Positions 1 to 7,797 of a stretch of 54,611 nt of DNA are shown in pieces (positions within the stretch are counted from its first letter, which is position 1; every line of letters begins with the position of its first letter). Under the pieces are notes generated by a model, which did not search any database, was not told the origin of the DNA, and saw nothing but the letters and a program-made list of their open reading frames with translations. The DNA lies in assembly GCF_002304005.1 (NCBI RefSeq), contig NZ_MRCQ01000021.1:1-54611 (forward strand), given 5' to 3'. The position numbers and the translations under genes were made by a program. This DNA is from Flavobacterium sp. ACN6. GTDB taxonomy: Bacteria > Bacteroidota > Bacteroidia > Flavobacteriales > Flavobacteriaceae.

Positions 1-102
1 GCAGAATCTTTCAATGCAAAAGTAAAAGCTTTTAGATCGCAATTTAGAGGAGTCAGAAAAATAGATTTCTTCTTATTCAGATTATCTAATCTTTTTGCTT
101 AA
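1..102 (+). CDS. Transposase C-terminus, ISL3-like (partial)
   Basis: An open frame enters from the left edge and ends at a TAA at 100-102. The 33 residues include NAKVKAFRSQFRGVRK followed by FFLFRLSNLFA. This matches, from memory, the C-terminal end of ISL3-type (IS204/IS1001/IS1096/IS1165) DDE transposases common in Flavobacteriia. The N-terminal part and the catalytic DDE residues lie outside the window, so activity cannot be judged. The family call is recognition of a short tail and is therefore only moderately sure. Confidence 0.65.
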   Translation, partial: AESFNAKVKAFRSQFRGVRKIDFFLFRLSNLFA

Positions 103-125
103 TCCCCAACTTTTGCACCTGATCC
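1..125 (+). mobile_element. Right end of an insertion sequence
   Basis: This covers the transposase tail at 1-102 and the following 23 bases, which contain CCCCAACTTTTGCACCTGA. A sequence directly after a transposase stop is the usual place for a terminal inverted repeat. The matching left end lies outside the window, so the boundary near 125 is inferred. Confidence 0.5.
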
Positions 126-210
126 ATGATTTTTCATATATCAATTCACCGGTATCGTTAAAAATTTTCAATGCAGAACAAGATAGTTTGATTTAGTATA
201 ATAAAAACAA

Positions 211-236
211 AAACCCCTAACAAATGTTAGGGGTTT
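211..236 (-). terminator. Terminator of tRNA-Ser copy 1
   Basis: Perfect stem AAACCCCTAAC / GTTAGGGGTTT with a 4-nt loop. On the minus strand it is followed by a T-rich run. It lies 11 bases beyond the 3' end of the tRNA gene at 248-331. Confidence 0.8.
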
Positions 237-247
237 GAAGTTTCCGC

Positions 248-331
248 GGAGAAAGAGGGATTCGAACCCCCGGACCTGTTACAGTCAACAGTTTTCAAGA
301 CTGCCGCATTCGACCGCTCTGCCATTTCTCC
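248..331 (-). tRNA. tRNA-Ser(UGA), copy 1
   Basis: On the minus strand an 84-nt cloverleaf begins GGAGAAATGGCAGAGCGG and ends TTTCTCC. The acceptor stem pairs GGAGAAA with TTTCTCC. The anticodon loop CTTGAAA carries anticodon TGA (complement at 295-297) on a five-pair stem. A long variable arm and the T-arm GGTTCGAATCC are present, as expected for a class II serine tRNA. CCA is not encoded. The gene has its own promoter core at 364-371 and its own terminator at 211-236. Confidence 0.95.
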
Positions 332-363
332 ATTATGTAGCAATCATACGCTGATTGCGGGTG

Positions 364-371
364 CAAAGATA
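364..371 (-). promoter_or_regulatory. Promoter -7 core for tRNA-Ser copy 1
   Basis: Minus-strand TATCTTTG fits the Bacteroidetes -7 consensus TAnnTTTG. It lies 32 bases upstream of the mature tRNA 5' end. The leader in between can fold through GCAATCA / TGATTGC. No convincing TTG -33 box is visible. Confidence 0.6.
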
Positions 372-448
372 AAATGTTTTTTCGGTTGTAAAAAATTTTT
401 TCGGAACTATTTACAAAGAAAATAATAGGATATTCTATAAAAAAAAAG

Positions 449-474
449 AAACCCTCAACAAATGTTAAGGGTTT
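449..474 (-). terminator. Terminator of tRNA-Ser copy 2
   Basis: Stem AAACCCT-C-AACA / TGTT-A-AGGGTTT with one mismatch, followed on the minus strand by a long T-run (complement of the A-run at 440-447). It is a diverged copy of the terminator at 211-236. Confidence 0.75.
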
Positions 475-485
475 CAATTTTCAGC

Positions 486-569
486 GGAGAAAGAGGGATT
501 CGAACCCCCGGACCTGTTACAGTCAACAGTTTTCAAGACTGCCGCATTCGACCGCTCTGCCATTTCTCC
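486..569 (-). tRNA. tRNA-Ser(UGA), copy 2
   Basis: Same 84-nt sequence as the gene at 248-331, with anticodon TGA (complement at 533-535). The mature gene is identical while the flanks have drifted. The leader hairpin is preserved in outline and the terminator stem differs at a few positions. This indicates a tandem duplication of the complete unit (promoter, leader, tRNA, terminator). Confidence 0.95.
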
Positions 570-601
570 AGTATGTCGCGATCATTATCTGATTGCGAGT
601 G

Positions 602-609
602 CAAATATA
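602..609 (-). promoter_or_regulatory. Promoter -7 core for tRNA-Ser copy 2
   Basis: Minus-strand TATATTTG, a perfect TAnnTTTG match. It has the same spacing to its tRNA (32 bases) as the core of copy 1. No clear -33 TTG. Confidence 0.6.
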
Positions 610-709
610 GTATGCTTTTCCGATTATAAAAACTTTTTCGCTGATTTTTTTAAGTTAATTTTCAAGTGCTTAATTATCAGTATTTCGGAAAATATTTTTT
701 TAAGAATAA

Positions 710-1108
710 TTATTCTAAATCGTCTAAAATTGGAGTTGGTTTTTTGTTTTCATCAACAGCAACAAACGAAAAAGTTCCTGAAACTACCGTTTCACGAAGT
801 TCTGAATACATTTGTTCCATGAAAATATCAACATGAATTTTACAGCTTGTTCGTCCAACGCTGTCAACTTTTGCTACCAATTCAATTAAAGTTCCAGCCG
901 GAATTGCTTTTTTAAAGTCAATTTGACCAGTTGAAATAGTCACAACTTTCTTTCTGCTGAAACGCGTTGCACAAATAAAAGCAACTTCATCCATAAGATG
1001 AAGTGCAGTTCCACCAAATAAAGTGTCATAATGGTTTGTAGTGCTCGGAAAAACAGCTTTAAATATGCGTGTTTCAGATTTCTGAATTCTTTCTTCTATT
1101 GTACCCAT
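710..1108 (-). CDS. Acyl-CoA thioesterase (hotdog fold)
   Basis: Predicted 132-residue single-hotdog acyl-CoA thioesterase of the YciA/ACOT type, cytoplasmic, hydrolysing acyl-CoA to free acid and CoA. The region LFGGTALHLMDEVAF is the family's FGG...MDE active-site segment, with the Asp of MDE the likely catalytic residue. The C-terminal SGTFSFVAVDENKKP also fits the fold. I chose ATG 1106-1108 (MGTIEER), one base after the ribB stop at 1110, rather than a start 14 codons upstream inside ribB. That makes it the last gene of the minus-strand train starting at tpx. Substrate chain length cannot be read from the sequence. Confidence 0.85.
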   Translation of the reverse strand: MGTIEERIQKSETRIFKAVFPSTTNHYDTLFGGTALHLMDEVAFICATRFSRKKVVTISTGQIDFKKAIPAGTLIELVAKVDSVGRTSCKIHVDIFMEQMYSELRETVVSGTFSFVAVDENKKPTPILDDLE

Positions 1109-1109
1109 A

Positions 1110-2243
1110 TTAGTAATTAACATATTCAGTAATTTCAAGTCCGTAACCAATCATACCAACACGTTTTGTTTGTTCTGTATTTGAAACCAGTCTAATTTTA
1201 GAAATATCAATATCATGAAGGATTTGAGCGCCAATTCCGTAATCTTTACTGTCAATAATCACTTTAGGAGCTTTCAAAGTTCCATTAGATTGCAGCGATT
1301 TTAGTTCCGAAATTCTATTTAAAAGATTTACTGCAGTCATATCTTGATTGATGAATATAACAGCACCTTTTCCATTTTCATTAATTACTTTAAACATATC
1401 ATCTAATTGCTGTTCGGCATTATTGGTCAATGTTCCAAGTAAATCGTTATTAACCTGCGAAGAGTGGATTCTGGTTAAAATAGGCTCTCCAAGATTCCAA
1501 GTTCCTTTTGTTAAGGCAATATGAATTTGTTTATTTGTAGTCTGCTCGTAAGCTCTTAATCTGAAAGTGCCAAAACGAGTTTCGATATCAAAATCTTCTT
1601 TTTTAACAATCAAACTATCATGCTGCATTCTGTAGGCAACTAAATCTTCAATTGAAACTAATTTCAAATCGAATTTTTTTGCCACTTCTATCAATTCAGG
1701 CAAACGAGACATTGTTCCGTCTTCGTTTAGGATTTCGCAGATTACTCCAGCTGGTTTAAATCCTGCCAGACGAGCAAAGTCAATTGCGGCTTCAGTATGT
1801 CCGGTTCTTCTTAAAACACCGCCTTGTTTGGCAATTAAAGGGAAAATATGGCCAGGACGAGCTAAATCGTGAGGTTTTGTATTAGGATCAACCAAAGCTT
1901 CAACTGTTTTAGAACGATCGGCTGCCGAAATTCCAGTTGTAACTCCGTTACCTTTTAAATCAACAGAAACAGTAAAAGCAGTTTCCATATGATCAGTATT
2001 ATTGGTAACCATAGCTCGAAGATCAAGTTCTTTACAACGGCTTTCTGTTAGTGGGGTACAAATTAAACCGCGTCCATGAGTAGCCATAAAATTGATCATT
2101 TCTGGAGTTATTTTTTCAGCGGCAGCTAAAAAATCACCCTCATTCTCGCGATCTTCATCATCGACTACAATGATTACTTTACCTTGACGAATATCTTCTA
2201 TAGCTTCTTCAATGGTATTCAGTTGTATTTTTGTTGTTGACAT
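1110..2243 (-). CDS. ribB: 3,4-dihydroxy-2-butanone-4-phosphate synthase with degenerate GTP cyclohydrolase II-like domain (RibBX type)
   Basis: Riboflavin pathway enzyme of 377 residues. Residues 1-205 are an intact RibB domain converting ribulose 5-phosphate to DHBP and formate: VDDEDRENEGDF at 27-38, GGVLRRTGHTEAA at 141-153 and AGVICEILNEDG at 165-176. Residues ~220-377 have the length and layout of GTP cyclohydrolase II, but the zinc motif is gone. Where active enzymes have HSECLTGD...RCDCG, this one has HSSQVNND...TNNAE (260-278), so all three Cys ligands are replaced (Gln263, Asn275, Ala277). The EGRGIG segment is also lost (NQDMTA). GCHII activity is therefore not expected here, and a separate ribA should exist elsewhere. 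It lies 2 bases after the LptF/G stop, in the same operon. An automatic 'bifunctional RibBA' label would be misleading. Confidence 0.9.
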   Translation of the reverse strand: MSTTKIQLNTIEEAIEDIRQGKVIIVVDDEDRENEGDFLAAAEKITPEMINFMATHGRGLICTPLTESRCKELDLRAMVTNNTDHMETAFTVSVDLKGNGVTTGISAADRSKTVEALVDPNTKPHDLARPGHIFPLIAKQGGVLRRTGHTEAAIDFARLAGFKPAGVICEILNEDGTMSRLPELIEVAKKFDLKLVSIEDLVAYRMQHDSLIVKKEDFDIETRFGTFRLRAYEQTTNKQIHIALTKGTWNLGEPILTRIHSSQVNNDLLGTLTNNAEQQLDDMFKVINENGKGAVIFINQDMTAVNLLNRISELKSLQSNGTLKAPKVIIDSKDYGIGAQILHDIDISKIRLVSNTEQTKRVGMIGYGLEITEYVNY

Positions 2244-2245
2244 AA

Positions 2246-3700
2246 TTATTGTTGCTTTTGAGCCGGTGAGAACCGCTCGGAAATTTTTTGAAATAGTTGT
2301 GAAATCGGAGTTGTTATCGCATCAAAATTAATTAATCCGTTGTCGTTTGTTGCACGATAGGTTAAAAGAACTGCTAACGGCAATAAGATAAACGACGACA
2401 TCCATGATCCCATAAATGGAGTCATACCGCCTTCTTGTGACAATCTTTTTCCGAAAGTATTAATAAAGTGAAAAGTAATAAAGATTAAAACAGCAAAAAC
2501 AATTGGAAGTCCAAGTCCGCCTTTTCTAATAATAGCGCCAAGCGGGGCTCCAATAAAGAACATTAAAAAGCAGGCAAACGCAATTACGAATTTTTCGTAA
2601 AATGCACTTAAGTGCTTGTTAATATCACGTTGTTTGTCTTTTAGATCTTTTTGAGTTGTTTCGATCGAGTAGATGTTGTTGGTAACATTACTTCCTGCCA
2701 TCTTCAAAATATCTACTTTGTCTTTGTTAGAATACATTGACATAAGATCATTAGAAAGCTGTTTCTTCTTGAGTTTTTTTTCTGGTCCAGAATAGATTTT
2801 TCTAATTCCAACGCGCTGGTTAATATTCTCTGAAAAAGAAATGATTTCGTTATCTAAATTTTTATTTAACGAATCTAGAGTATAACGTAATTCATTAACG
2901 TTCAGCATTGCATTAGTTCCGGCAATACTTTCTTTGCTGTCGTCAACTTTGTTTAATTCTGCTAAATCTATATTAATGATCTGCTTTTTAAATTTTCCTT
3001 TTATGAAAGGTAATTTAGCGCGGTCTTCATATTTTTTTGGTGTAACATCTTGATAATAATAACCGTCATTTAAGACTAACTGTAAAATGCTGGATTTTTC
3101 ACTGCTTATTAATTCTCCAGTTTTAGATTTTATTACCGTTTTATTTTCGCCCATATTATTAGGCTTTTCGTGAATCGTTACTCCAGTAAGATGATTTCCA
3201 TTTTCACCAGATTTTTTATTCACTTTGATATTATAAAACCCAACATCATTAAATTGTCCTTCGGCAATTGCCATTGCGGGCTTGGCTTGAGCGATATTTT
3301 TTCTGAAGTTCACAAATTTATATTCTGCATACGGAATAACATTATTGGCAAACCAAAATGCGACAATACTTAAAACAAAAATAAAAACTATCAAGACCCG
3401 CATAGCTCTCTGAAGAGAAATCCCAGAAGATTTCATAGCAGCAAATTCGTAGTTTTCTGCCAAGTTTCCGAAAGTCATGATAGAGGCCAGTAAAACCGAA
3501 AGGGGTAGTACCAGAGGTATAATTCGGGGCATAGAAAAAAGCAGGAATTTCACGACCAATAATAAGTCGAGATCTTTACCTGCTAGTTCTGATATAAATA
3601 GCCATACTGTCTGCAGTATGAATATGAAAAATAGAATTACAAATACCGTAGTAAATGTAAATAAGAATGTTTTTAATAAGTATTTGTCTAGAATTTTCAA
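2246..3700 (-). CDS. LptF/LptG family permease (LPS export)
   Basis: Membrane protein of 484 residues in the YjgP/YjgQ family, which with LptB forms the ABC transporter that extracts LPS from the inner membrane for the Lpt bridge. Three hydrophobic helices lie in the first ~120 residues (starting LKTFLFTFTTVFVILFFIFI). A large periplasmic domain spans ~130-370, and three more helices follow to ~455. LptF and LptG cannot be told apart here, so no symbol is given. It sits 8 bases after LolA and 2 bases before ribB, so it is probably co-transcribed with another envelope-biogenesis gene. Confidence 0.85.
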   Translation of the reverse strand: MKILDKYLLKTFLFTFTTVFVILFFIFILQTVWLFISELAGKDLDLLLVVKFLLFSMPRIIPLVLPLSVLLASIMTFGNLAENYEFAAMKSSGISLQRAMRVLIVFIFVLSIVAFWFANNVIPYAEYKFVNFRKNIAQAKPAMAIAEGQFNDVGFYNIKVNKKSGENGNHLTGVTIHEKPNNMGENKTVIKSKTGELISSEKSSILQLVLNDGYYYQDVTPKKYEDRAKLPFIKGKFKKQIINIDLAELNKVDDSKESIAGTNAMLNVNELRYTLDSLNKNLDNEIISFSENINQRVGIRKIYSGPEKKLKKKQLSNDLMSMYSNKDKVDILKMAGSNVTNNIYSIETTQKDLKDKQRDINKHLSAFYEKFVIAFACFLMFFIGAPLGAIIRKGGLGLPIVFAVLIFITFHFINTFGKRLSQEGGMTPFMGSWMSSFILLPLAVLLTYRATNDNGLINFDAITTPISQLFQKISERFSPAQKQQ

Positions 3701-3708
3701 CCTTCTGA

Positions 3709-4401
3709 TTAATCTAATTTATTAATGTAGTATTTCGGGTATTTACTCGCTACAAAGGTAAATTGATTTTTTGATAATGGCTGATTGGTTTTAAAAGAAT
3801 TAACGGTTAAAGTTGTTTTTGTTCCGTTTTTTCCAGTTTCAATCAAATTATATATGTGTTTTGTCTGAACGTCAACACCTAAAAGAATTTCTTTTCTTTG
3901 GTCTTTACCGCTTGTAGGAACTAATTTGATGTATTGAATTTTTCTTCCTTTTACATTTTGTACAATATCCATATTGTATTTGTAGCCAGAATTGAAGAAA
4001 GTAAGCATTTTGGAAGGCGTAATTGCATTGTCATCTTTCTCGTTTACTTTAGAAATAGTAACTTCTTCATCTTCAGGAACGATAGTATATGTTTTCTGAC
4101 CGTCAAAAATTTTTGTAACGCCCATGAAATTCAATACATATTGATTGCCTTTCATCGTTACATTACCTTTGCTGTCTTGATTAATGTTTTCTTTGGCGTT
4201 ATTCAAAGAATATTTAAAGTCAATAACAATATTATTGTAACTTTTTATTTTAGAAGTTACTTCGTTCAATAAATCTTTAGCTTTTTTATCCTGAGCCTGA
4301 ATAGAACTGAAGCTCAAAAGCAATATAACTGCCATTTGAAAACACCTTTTAGTCATATTTGCGATAGAATTGTTGTTGATTTCTTGAATTTTTGTTCTCA
4401 T
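3709..4401 (-). CDS. Outer-membrane lipoprotein carrier LolA-like protein
   Basis: Periplasmic LolA-family chaperone predicted to ferry lipoproteins from the inner membrane to the outer membrane. The hydrophobic segment MAVILLLSFSSIQAQ is a signal peptide with a probable cut after SIQA. The mature start DKKAKDLLNEVTSKIKSYNNIVI, read with its continuation, shows the family pattern of an N-terminal helix followed by a half-barrel (DGQKTYTIVPEDEEVTI, KEILLGVDVQ). The start is uncertain. ATG 4401 lies 7 bases after the ftsK stop; ATG 4356 (MTKRCFQ) would give a shorter, more typical signal peptide. Its place between ftsK and the LptF/G gene supports an envelope role. Confidence 0.8.
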   Translation of the reverse strand: MRTKIQEINNNSIANMTKRCFQMAVILLLSFSSIQAQDKKAKDLLNEVTSKIKSYNNIVIDFKYSLNNAKENINQDSKGNVTMKGNQYVLNFMGVTKIFDGQKTYTIVPEDEEVTISKVNEKDDNAITPSKMLTFFNSGYKYNMDIVQNVKGRKIQYIKLVPTSGKDQRKEILLGVDVQTKHIYNLIETGKNGTKTTLTVNSFKTNQPLSKNQFTFVASKYPKYYINKLD

Positions 4402-4408
4402 GATTGGA

Positions 4409-6859
4409 TTAATTTTGTTCATTGTTAAAAAATTGATCAAGAGCACTTAAGTCTAAAATATTCACACTTCTAGCTTTACTGCCTTCGAACGGACCAACAA
4501 TTCCTGCTGCTTCCAGCTGATCGATTAATCGACCGGCTCTGTTGTATCCTAATTTTAATTTTCGCTGCAATAAAGAAGCAGAACCTTGCTGGGCATTGAC
4601 AATAATCTCTGCCGCTTCTCTAAATAAAGTATCTCTTTCAGAAATATCTATATCAAGATTAATGCCAGTTTCTTCTCCTACAAACTCTGGAAGCAAATAA
4701 GCTGTAGCATATGCTTTTTGTCCGCCAATAAAATCTGTAATTTTTTCAACTTCTGGAGTGTCAATAAAAGCACATTGTACACGTACAACATCATTGCCAT
4801 TCGTATATAATAAATCTCCACGACCAATTAATTGATCCGCTCCTTGCGTGTCAAGAATAGTTCTAGAGTCAATTTTAGATGTTACCCTAAAAGCAATCCT
4901 CGCAGGGAAATTGGCTTTAATTAAACCTGTAATAACATTTACAGAAGGTCTTTGTGTAGCAATAATTAAATGAATACCAATAGCACGTGCTAACTGCGCC
5001 AAACGGGCAATAGGTATTTCAACTTCTTTTCCTGCTGTCATAATCAAATCGGCGAACTCATCGACAACCAAAACGATATAAGGTAAAAATCGGTGGCCGG
5101 CTTCTGGATTTAATTTTCTTGCTTTGAATTTATCGTTGTATTCTTTAATATTACGAACCATCGCATCTTTTAATAAAGAATAACGATTGTCCATTTCGGT
5201 ACAAAGTGAATTTAAAGTATTGACAACTTTTGCATTATCTGTAATAATAGCATCTTCGGTATCAGGAAGTTTGGCTAAATAATGTCTTTCAATTTTATTG
5301 AAAAGGGTAAGTTCCACTTTTTTCGGGTCGACCAAAACAAATTTTACTTCGGCTGGATGTTTTTTGTATAATAACGAAGTTAAAACAGCATTTAATCCAA
5401 CAGATTTTCCTTGTCCAGTTGCTCCAGCCATCAATAAGTGAGGCATTTTAGCTAAATCGACAACAAAAGTTTCGTTAGAAATGGTTTTTCCTAATGCAAT
5501 TGGAAGTTCCATTTCAGCTTCCTGAAATTTCGCTGCTCCAATAACACTTTTCATCGAAACCATAGTCGGGTTTTTGTTCGGAACCTCAATACCGATAGTT
5601 CCTTTTCCAGGAATTGGCGCAATAATACGAATTCCTAATGCGGATAATGATAAAGCAATATCATCTTCTAAGCTTTTAATTTTTGAAATTCTAATTCCGG
5701 CTTCAGGAACAATTTCATATAAAGTTACCGATGGACCAACGGTCGCTTTAATCTGGGCAATTTCAATTTTATAGTTACGAAGTGTATCTACAATTTTGTT
5801 TTTATTTTCTTCTAATTCCTCTTGATTTATGGTAATTCCTCCAGTTGAATATTCTTTTAATAAATCAATTGTTGGGAATTTATAATTCGATAAATCTAAG
5901 GTAGGGTCAAATAATCCGAAATCGGCAACTAGGCGAGAAGCTAAGTTTTCTTCGATAATGTCTTCTTCTTCAGCTTTTTCAATTACAAAAGCTTCATCGG
6001 GAGAAACTAAAGGTAATTCTTGTTTTGGGGTAATTGGCTTTAAAATCGGATTCAATTCGATTTCAGAAGAATGAGAAATTGTTGGCTTTAATGCCTCTTT
6101 GTTAAGTTCGAATTGTGTATCAACTGTTTTGATATGAATGTTATCTAAATCAGGATCCTTTTCTGGTTCTTCAATAGCAAATTCTTCTAGATTATAAGCA
6201 CTTTCAGGTTGTTTGACAGCTGGTTTTAAAGCTTCAAGTTCCGATTTGAGTTCTTTTTTAGTAGAATCAAAAAATGACTGTATTCTTTCTGGAGATAATT
6301 TTATTTTGAAAATCAAATAAACAATTAATCCGAAAAGCAGTGTAAGTAAGGTTCCTGTTTTTCCGATATAATCCTGCAGGAATAAATTTAATTCATAGCC
6401 AATTGTTCCTCCTAATTCTGGTGCAGAAGTAGCGAAAAAGCCAAACAGAATTGAAACAATTATAATAGCAAAAATATCCCAAAACCAAGTATTTTTTAGC
6501 TTTTGAGTCGAAAGCTCCAATGCTAAAAACATTCCCGTAAGGAAAAATAAACGTACGAAGATAAAAGAAGCAAGTCCAAAACCTCTATAAATAATTAAAT
6601 CGGCTAAATAGGCTCCGAATTTTCCCAGCCAGTTTTCAACAATTTCAGTACGATCGCCGAGCTGGTTTACAACACTTTGGTCATTCTGCCATTGTCCGTT
6701 AACGTAAAAAGAAATAAATGCCACTAATAGTGCAACAGAAAAAAGAACCAAAAGACAGCCCAAAACAAATTTTTGTTGTTTTGATATCTTAAAAGATCTT
6801 TTACTTCCTTCTTGTTTGTCGTTTTTTTTATCTACAGTTTCTTTTTTATTTTTTGCCAT
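4409..6859 (-). CDS. ftsK: DNA translocase FtsK
   Basis: An 816-residue FtsK/SpoIIIE DNA pump that clears chromosome ends through the division septum. The N-terminus has four predicted membrane helices (about 30-52, 85-118, 128-145, 168-186). An acidic linker follows to ~330, then the motor: Walker A GATGQGKS at 479-486 and Walker B VVDEFADL at 598-605. The C-terminal gamma winged helix (from about EAAEIIVNAQQGSASLLQ) recognises polar KOPS-type sequences. Length is typical for Bacteroidetes FtsK. It lies 18 bases after dgkA and 7 bases before the chosen LolA start. Confidence 0.95.
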   Translation of the reverse strand: MAKNKKETVDKKNDKQEGSKRSFKISKQQKFVLGCLLVLFSVALLVAFISFYVNGQWQNDQSVVNQLGDRTEIVENWLGKFGAYLADLIIYRGFGLASFIFVRLFFLTGMFLALELSTQKLKNTWFWDIFAIIIVSILFGFFATSAPELGGTIGYELNLFLQDYIGKTGTLLTLLFGLIVYLIFKIKLSPERIQSFFDSTKKELKSELEALKPAVKQPESAYNLEEFAIEEPEKDPDLDNIHIKTVDTQFELNKEALKPTISHSSEIELNPILKPITPKQELPLVSPDEAFVIEKAEEEDIIEENLASRLVADFGLFDPTLDLSNYKFPTIDLLKEYSTGGITINQEELEENKNKIVDTLRNYKIEIAQIKATVGPSVTLYEIVPEAGIRISKIKSLEDDIALSLSALGIRIIAPIPGKGTIGIEVPNKNPTMVSMKSVIGAAKFQEAEMELPIALGKTISNETFVVDLAKMPHLLMAGATGQGKSVGLNAVLTSLLYKKHPAEVKFVLVDPKKVELTLFNKIERHYLAKLPDTEDAIITDNAKVVNTLNSLCTEMDNRYSLLKDAMVRNIKEYNDKFKARKLNPEAGHRFLPYIVLVVDEFADLIMTAGKEVEIPIARLAQLARAIGIHLIIATQRPSVNVITGLIKANFPARIAFRVTSKIDSRTILDTQGADQLIGRGDLLYTNGNDVVRVQCAFIDTPEVEKITDFIGGQKAYATAYLLPEFVGEETGINLDIDISERDTLFREAAEIIVNAQQGSASLLQRKLKLGYNRAGRLIDQLEAAGIVGPFEGSKARSVNILDLSALDQFFNNEQN

Positions 6860-6877
6860 TCTTGCGTTTTCCTTTGC

Positions 6878-7252
6878 CTAAATAAATTTTGGAATATAAA
6901 TAATCAAGCCTATTGCTATTGCAGTCATTGCGGCAAAAAATACCGCTCCGGCAGCAATATCTTTAATAAATCCGATTCGTTTGCTGTAATCAGGATGGAT
7001 AAAATCGGCGATTTTTTCAACCGCCGTATTTAGTCCTTCAACACTTAAAACTAAACCGATTGCCATTGTTTGACAAAGCCATTCGGTTTGTGAAATATGA
7101 AAATAGAATCCAGCAATGGTCATGATAATTCCTAATGAGAATTGAACCATAACGCTGTGTTCTGTTTTAATAAGTTTTACAGCTCCTTTAAAAGCATAAG
7201 TTACACTCTTTAATCGACCTGTAACAAAAGTATTGTCTTTTTGAAACTCCAT
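6878..7252 (-). CDS. dgkA: Diacylglycerol kinase, DgkA family
   Basis: Small membrane kinase of 124 residues, phosphorylating diacylglycerol or undecaprenol at the inner membrane. The signature EGLNTAVEKIADF contains the conserved E-x-x-N-T-A-x-E core, followed by KDIAAGAVFFAA in the last helix. Three hydrophobic segments fit the family. The length suggests the Gram-positive-like undecaprenol/DAG kinase branch, but substrate is not decided by sequence alone. It begins 13 bases after tpx and precedes ftsK by 18 bases. Confidence 0.88.
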   Translation of the reverse strand: MEFQKDNTFVTGRLKSVTYAFKGAVKLIKTEHSVMVQFSLGIIMTIAGFYFHISQTEWLCQTMAIGLVLSVEGLNTAVEKIADFIHPDYSKRIGFIKDIAAGAVFFAAMTAIAIGLIIYIPKFI

Positions 7253-7265
7253 TTAAAGGAAAATA

Positions 7266-7763
7266 TTATAGTGCTGCTAAAGCTGCTTCGTAATTTGGTT
7301 CGTTTGCAATTTCAGCAACTTGTTCTGTATGAACGATTTTTCCATCTGCATCAACCACAATGATTGCTCTTGAATGTAAACCTGCTAAAGGTCCGTCAAC
7401 GATTTCTAAACCATTTGCTTTACCGAAAGCACCTTCTTGAAAATCTGATAAGTTTACTACATTTTCTAAACCTTCAGCACCACAAAAACGTTTTTGAGCA
7501 AAAGGTAAATCTCTAGAAATACATAATACAGTTGTGTTTTCTAAACCGCTTGCACTTTGATTGAATTTTCTAACAGATGCAGCACAGGTTCCTGTGTCAA
7601 CACTAGGGAAGATGTTTAAAACTAATTTTTTACCAGCAAAATTACTTAATGAAGCAACAGATAAATCGTTTTGAACTAATTTGAAGTCAGCTAATTGTGA
7701 TCCAACTGCTGGTAACTCGCCTGATGTATGAACTGGATTTCCTCCTAATGTGATAGATGCCAT
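7266..7763 (-). CDS. tpx: Thiol peroxidase Tpx
   Basis: Atypical 2-Cys peroxiredoxin of 165 residues, reducing hydroperoxides with electrons from thioredoxin. The peroxidatic Cys lies in SVDTGTCAASVRKF and the resolving Cys in FAQKRFCGAEG, the standard Tpx spacing. The N-terminal MASITLGGNPVHTSGELP is characteristic of the family. It is the first gene of the minus-strand train to 710. A TAnnTTTG core sits 26 bases upstream at 7790-7797. Confidence 0.93.
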   Translation of the reverse strand: MASITLGGNPVHTSGELPAVGSQLADFKLVQNDLSVASLSNFAGKKLVLNIFPSVDTGTCAASVRKFNQSASGLENTTVLCISRDLPFAQKRFCGAEGLENVVNLSDFQEGAFGKANGLEIVDGPLAGLHSRAIIVVDADGKIVHTEQVAEIANEPNYEAALAAL

Positions 7764-7789
7764 GATTTTTGTTTAAAATTAATGAGGTT

Positions 7790-7797
7790 CAAAAGTA
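7790..7797 (-). promoter_or_regulatory. Promoter -7 core for tpx operon
   Basis: Minus-strand TACTTTTG fits TAnnTTTG. It is positioned to transcribe tpx, dgkA, ftsK, lolA, the LptF/G permease, ribB and the thioesterase. No clear -33 element is seen. Confidence 0.5.

Noticed and set aside
295..477. A 60-codon minus-strand frame
   Set aside because: It runs through tRNA-Ser copy 1 and the terminator of copy 2.
1110..2243. Annotating a bifunctional RibBA
   Set aside because: All zinc-binding Cys of the GTP cyclohydrolase II half are missing.
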